Source of the DNA: Actinomycetes bacterium
Lineage (GTDB): Bacteria; Actinomycetota; Actinomycetes; Mycobacteriales; Micromonosporaceae
Direction of reading: 5' to 3'
NCBI GenBank assembly: GCA_023402505.1
Contig: JAEYGD010000021.1
Coordinates: 1-15,030 of the forward strand
Length of the DNA stretch: 15,030 nucleotides
Shown here in pieces: positions 14,359 to 15,030 of this stretch. The notes beneath the pieces were generated by a model, which saw nothing but the letters and a program-made list of their open reading frames with translations, had not been told where the DNA came from and made no database searches. A program made the translations under genes and the position numbers. Position 1 is the first letter of the stretch, and each line of letters starts with the position of its first letter.

Positions 14359-15030
14359 TCAGGGCCCTGCCGGAGTCCCGACGCGGGGCGCCGGCGTCGT
14401 CTCGGCGCGCGGGCCCGACGCCGCCAACGCGGCGGCCAGCTCACCGACCTGGGCGGCCAGGTGCGCCACCCGCTCGTGGGCCAGGTCCCGGTCCCGTTCG
14501 GCGGCGCGGAGCCGGGACGACACCTCGTCGAGCCGTCCCTCGGCCCGTTCGACAGCGCCCTTGGCGGCGGCCGCCTCCCGCAGCAGTCCGTCCCGCTCGT
14601 GGACCAGCGCGCTGAGATCCGCCTGCGCGCGCAGAGCCGCCTCGGCCTGGGCTCGGCGGGCCGCCTGCACCAGCTCGCGGGACTCGGCAAGGGCGGTCCG
14701 GACCTGGTCGCCCTCCTCGCGCAGCCGACCCACCTGAGCCAGCAACAGGTCCCGCTCGGAGCGCATCCGATCGAGCTCGGCACGCAGGCCGTCGGCGCGT
14801 TCCGACGCCTCCGCGACCGCGCGGACCGCCTGTTCGGTATCGGCGCGAGCGGCATCCCGCTCGGCGCCGACCTCGGCGAGCAGCCGGCGCTGGCGGTCGA
14901 GTTCGGCGCGTACCGTCTGCACCTCCGCGCGCACGGTGTCGCGGTCCCGTTCGGCCTGCTCGCGCAGTGCCTGGGCCGCGCTGGCGTCGCGGCGCGCGGC
15001 GTCGCGGGCCACCTCGGCCCGGTCCGCCCG
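14359..15030 (-). CDS. Long coiled-coil protein, C-terminal part, 5' partial
   Basis: 223 residues are visible and the frame is open to the right edge, so the start lies outside. Almost the whole visible part (about residues 1-190) is Ala/Arg/Glu/Asp/Leu-rich with heptad spacing and no proline, predicting a continuous coiled coil (for example VRAELDRQRRLLAEVGAERDA and ERDRDLAHERVAHLAAQVGEL). It ends in a short Pro/Thr-rich tail. The domain at the N-terminus, which would decide the function (for example a KfrA-like DNA-binding head or an SMC-like ATPase half), is not visible. No function is assigned. Confidence 0.75.
   Translation of the reverse strand, partial: RADRAEVARDAARRDASAAQALREQAERDRDTVRAEVQTVRAELDRQRRLLAEVGAERDAARADTEQAVRAVAEASERADGLRAELDRMRSERDLLLAQVGRLREEGDQVRTALAESRELVQAARRAQAEAALRAQADLSALVHERDGLLREAAAAKGAVERAEGRLDEVSSRLRAAERDRDLAHERVAHLAAQVGELAAALAASGPRAETTPAPRVGTPAGP

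Noticed and set aside
1..15030. CRISPR arrays, insertion sequences, tRNA or rRNA genes
   Set aside because: No regular repeat-spacer pattern, transposase motifs, terminal inverted repeats or tRNA T-loop/CCA signatures were seen by eye.

Overview
The window is high-GC DNA with strong G/C in third codon positions. It carries several actinomycete signature genes: rbpA, an Lnt/Ppm1 neighbour pair, and a DUF5753-type XRE regulator with a DUF397 gene nearby. All of this points to a filamentous actinobacterium, probably Micromonosporaceae (Micromonospora-like). That assignment is inferred from gene content and style, not from a marker-gene comparison.

Region 1 (1-5137, + strand) is a very compact catabolic operon entering from the left edge. 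It holds the C-terminal part of a YtcJ-type amidohydrolase, then both subunits of adenosylcobalamin/PLP-dependent lysine 5,6-aminomutase (kamD, kamE). These are followed by a hotdog-fold 3-aminobutyryl-CoA ammonia-lyase (kal) and a MutL/GlmL-type ASKHA ATPase that is probably the mutase chaperone or reactivase. All four junctions are 4-base GTGA/ATGA overlaps. Together the genes cover an early (mutase) and a late (deamination of 3-aminobutyryl-CoA) step of the lysine 'fermentation' route. The dehydrogenase and cleavage enzymes (kdd, kce) and lysine 2,3-aminomutase are not in the window and may lie upstream.

Region 2 (5138-5700) is about 560 bases without a convincing gene. It has a TTGACA/TACCGT promoter-like element and, about 270 bases further on, a perfect 13-bp terminator hairpin with a T-run, which makes it a candidate non-coding RNA locus. 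A -10-like TAGCCT and a small hairpin sit directly on the lnt start.

Region 3 (5701-9440) is envelope and transcription housekeeping. lnt (lipoprotein N-acyltransferase) and ppm1 (polyprenol-phosphate-mannose synthase) are adjacent but separate genes, followed by fxsA. A bidirectional terminator separates fxsA from the convergent rbpA. rbpA encodes the RNA polymerase-binding protein and has a well-matched sigma-R/sigma-H type promoter.

Region 4 (9440-11521) contains a POT-family peptide transporter converging on a PPOX-family flavin/pyridoxamine-oxidase-like protein.

Region 5 (11522-15030) is regulatory and accessory. A 378-base intergenic region with repeated AGCGTCAC motifs precedes an XRE/DUF5753 regulator, a four-helix membrane protein and an opposite-strand DUF397 protein. 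After that come an AT-richer divergent promoter region, a small two-helix membrane protein, and the C-terminal part of a long coiled-coil protein running off the right edge on the minus strand.
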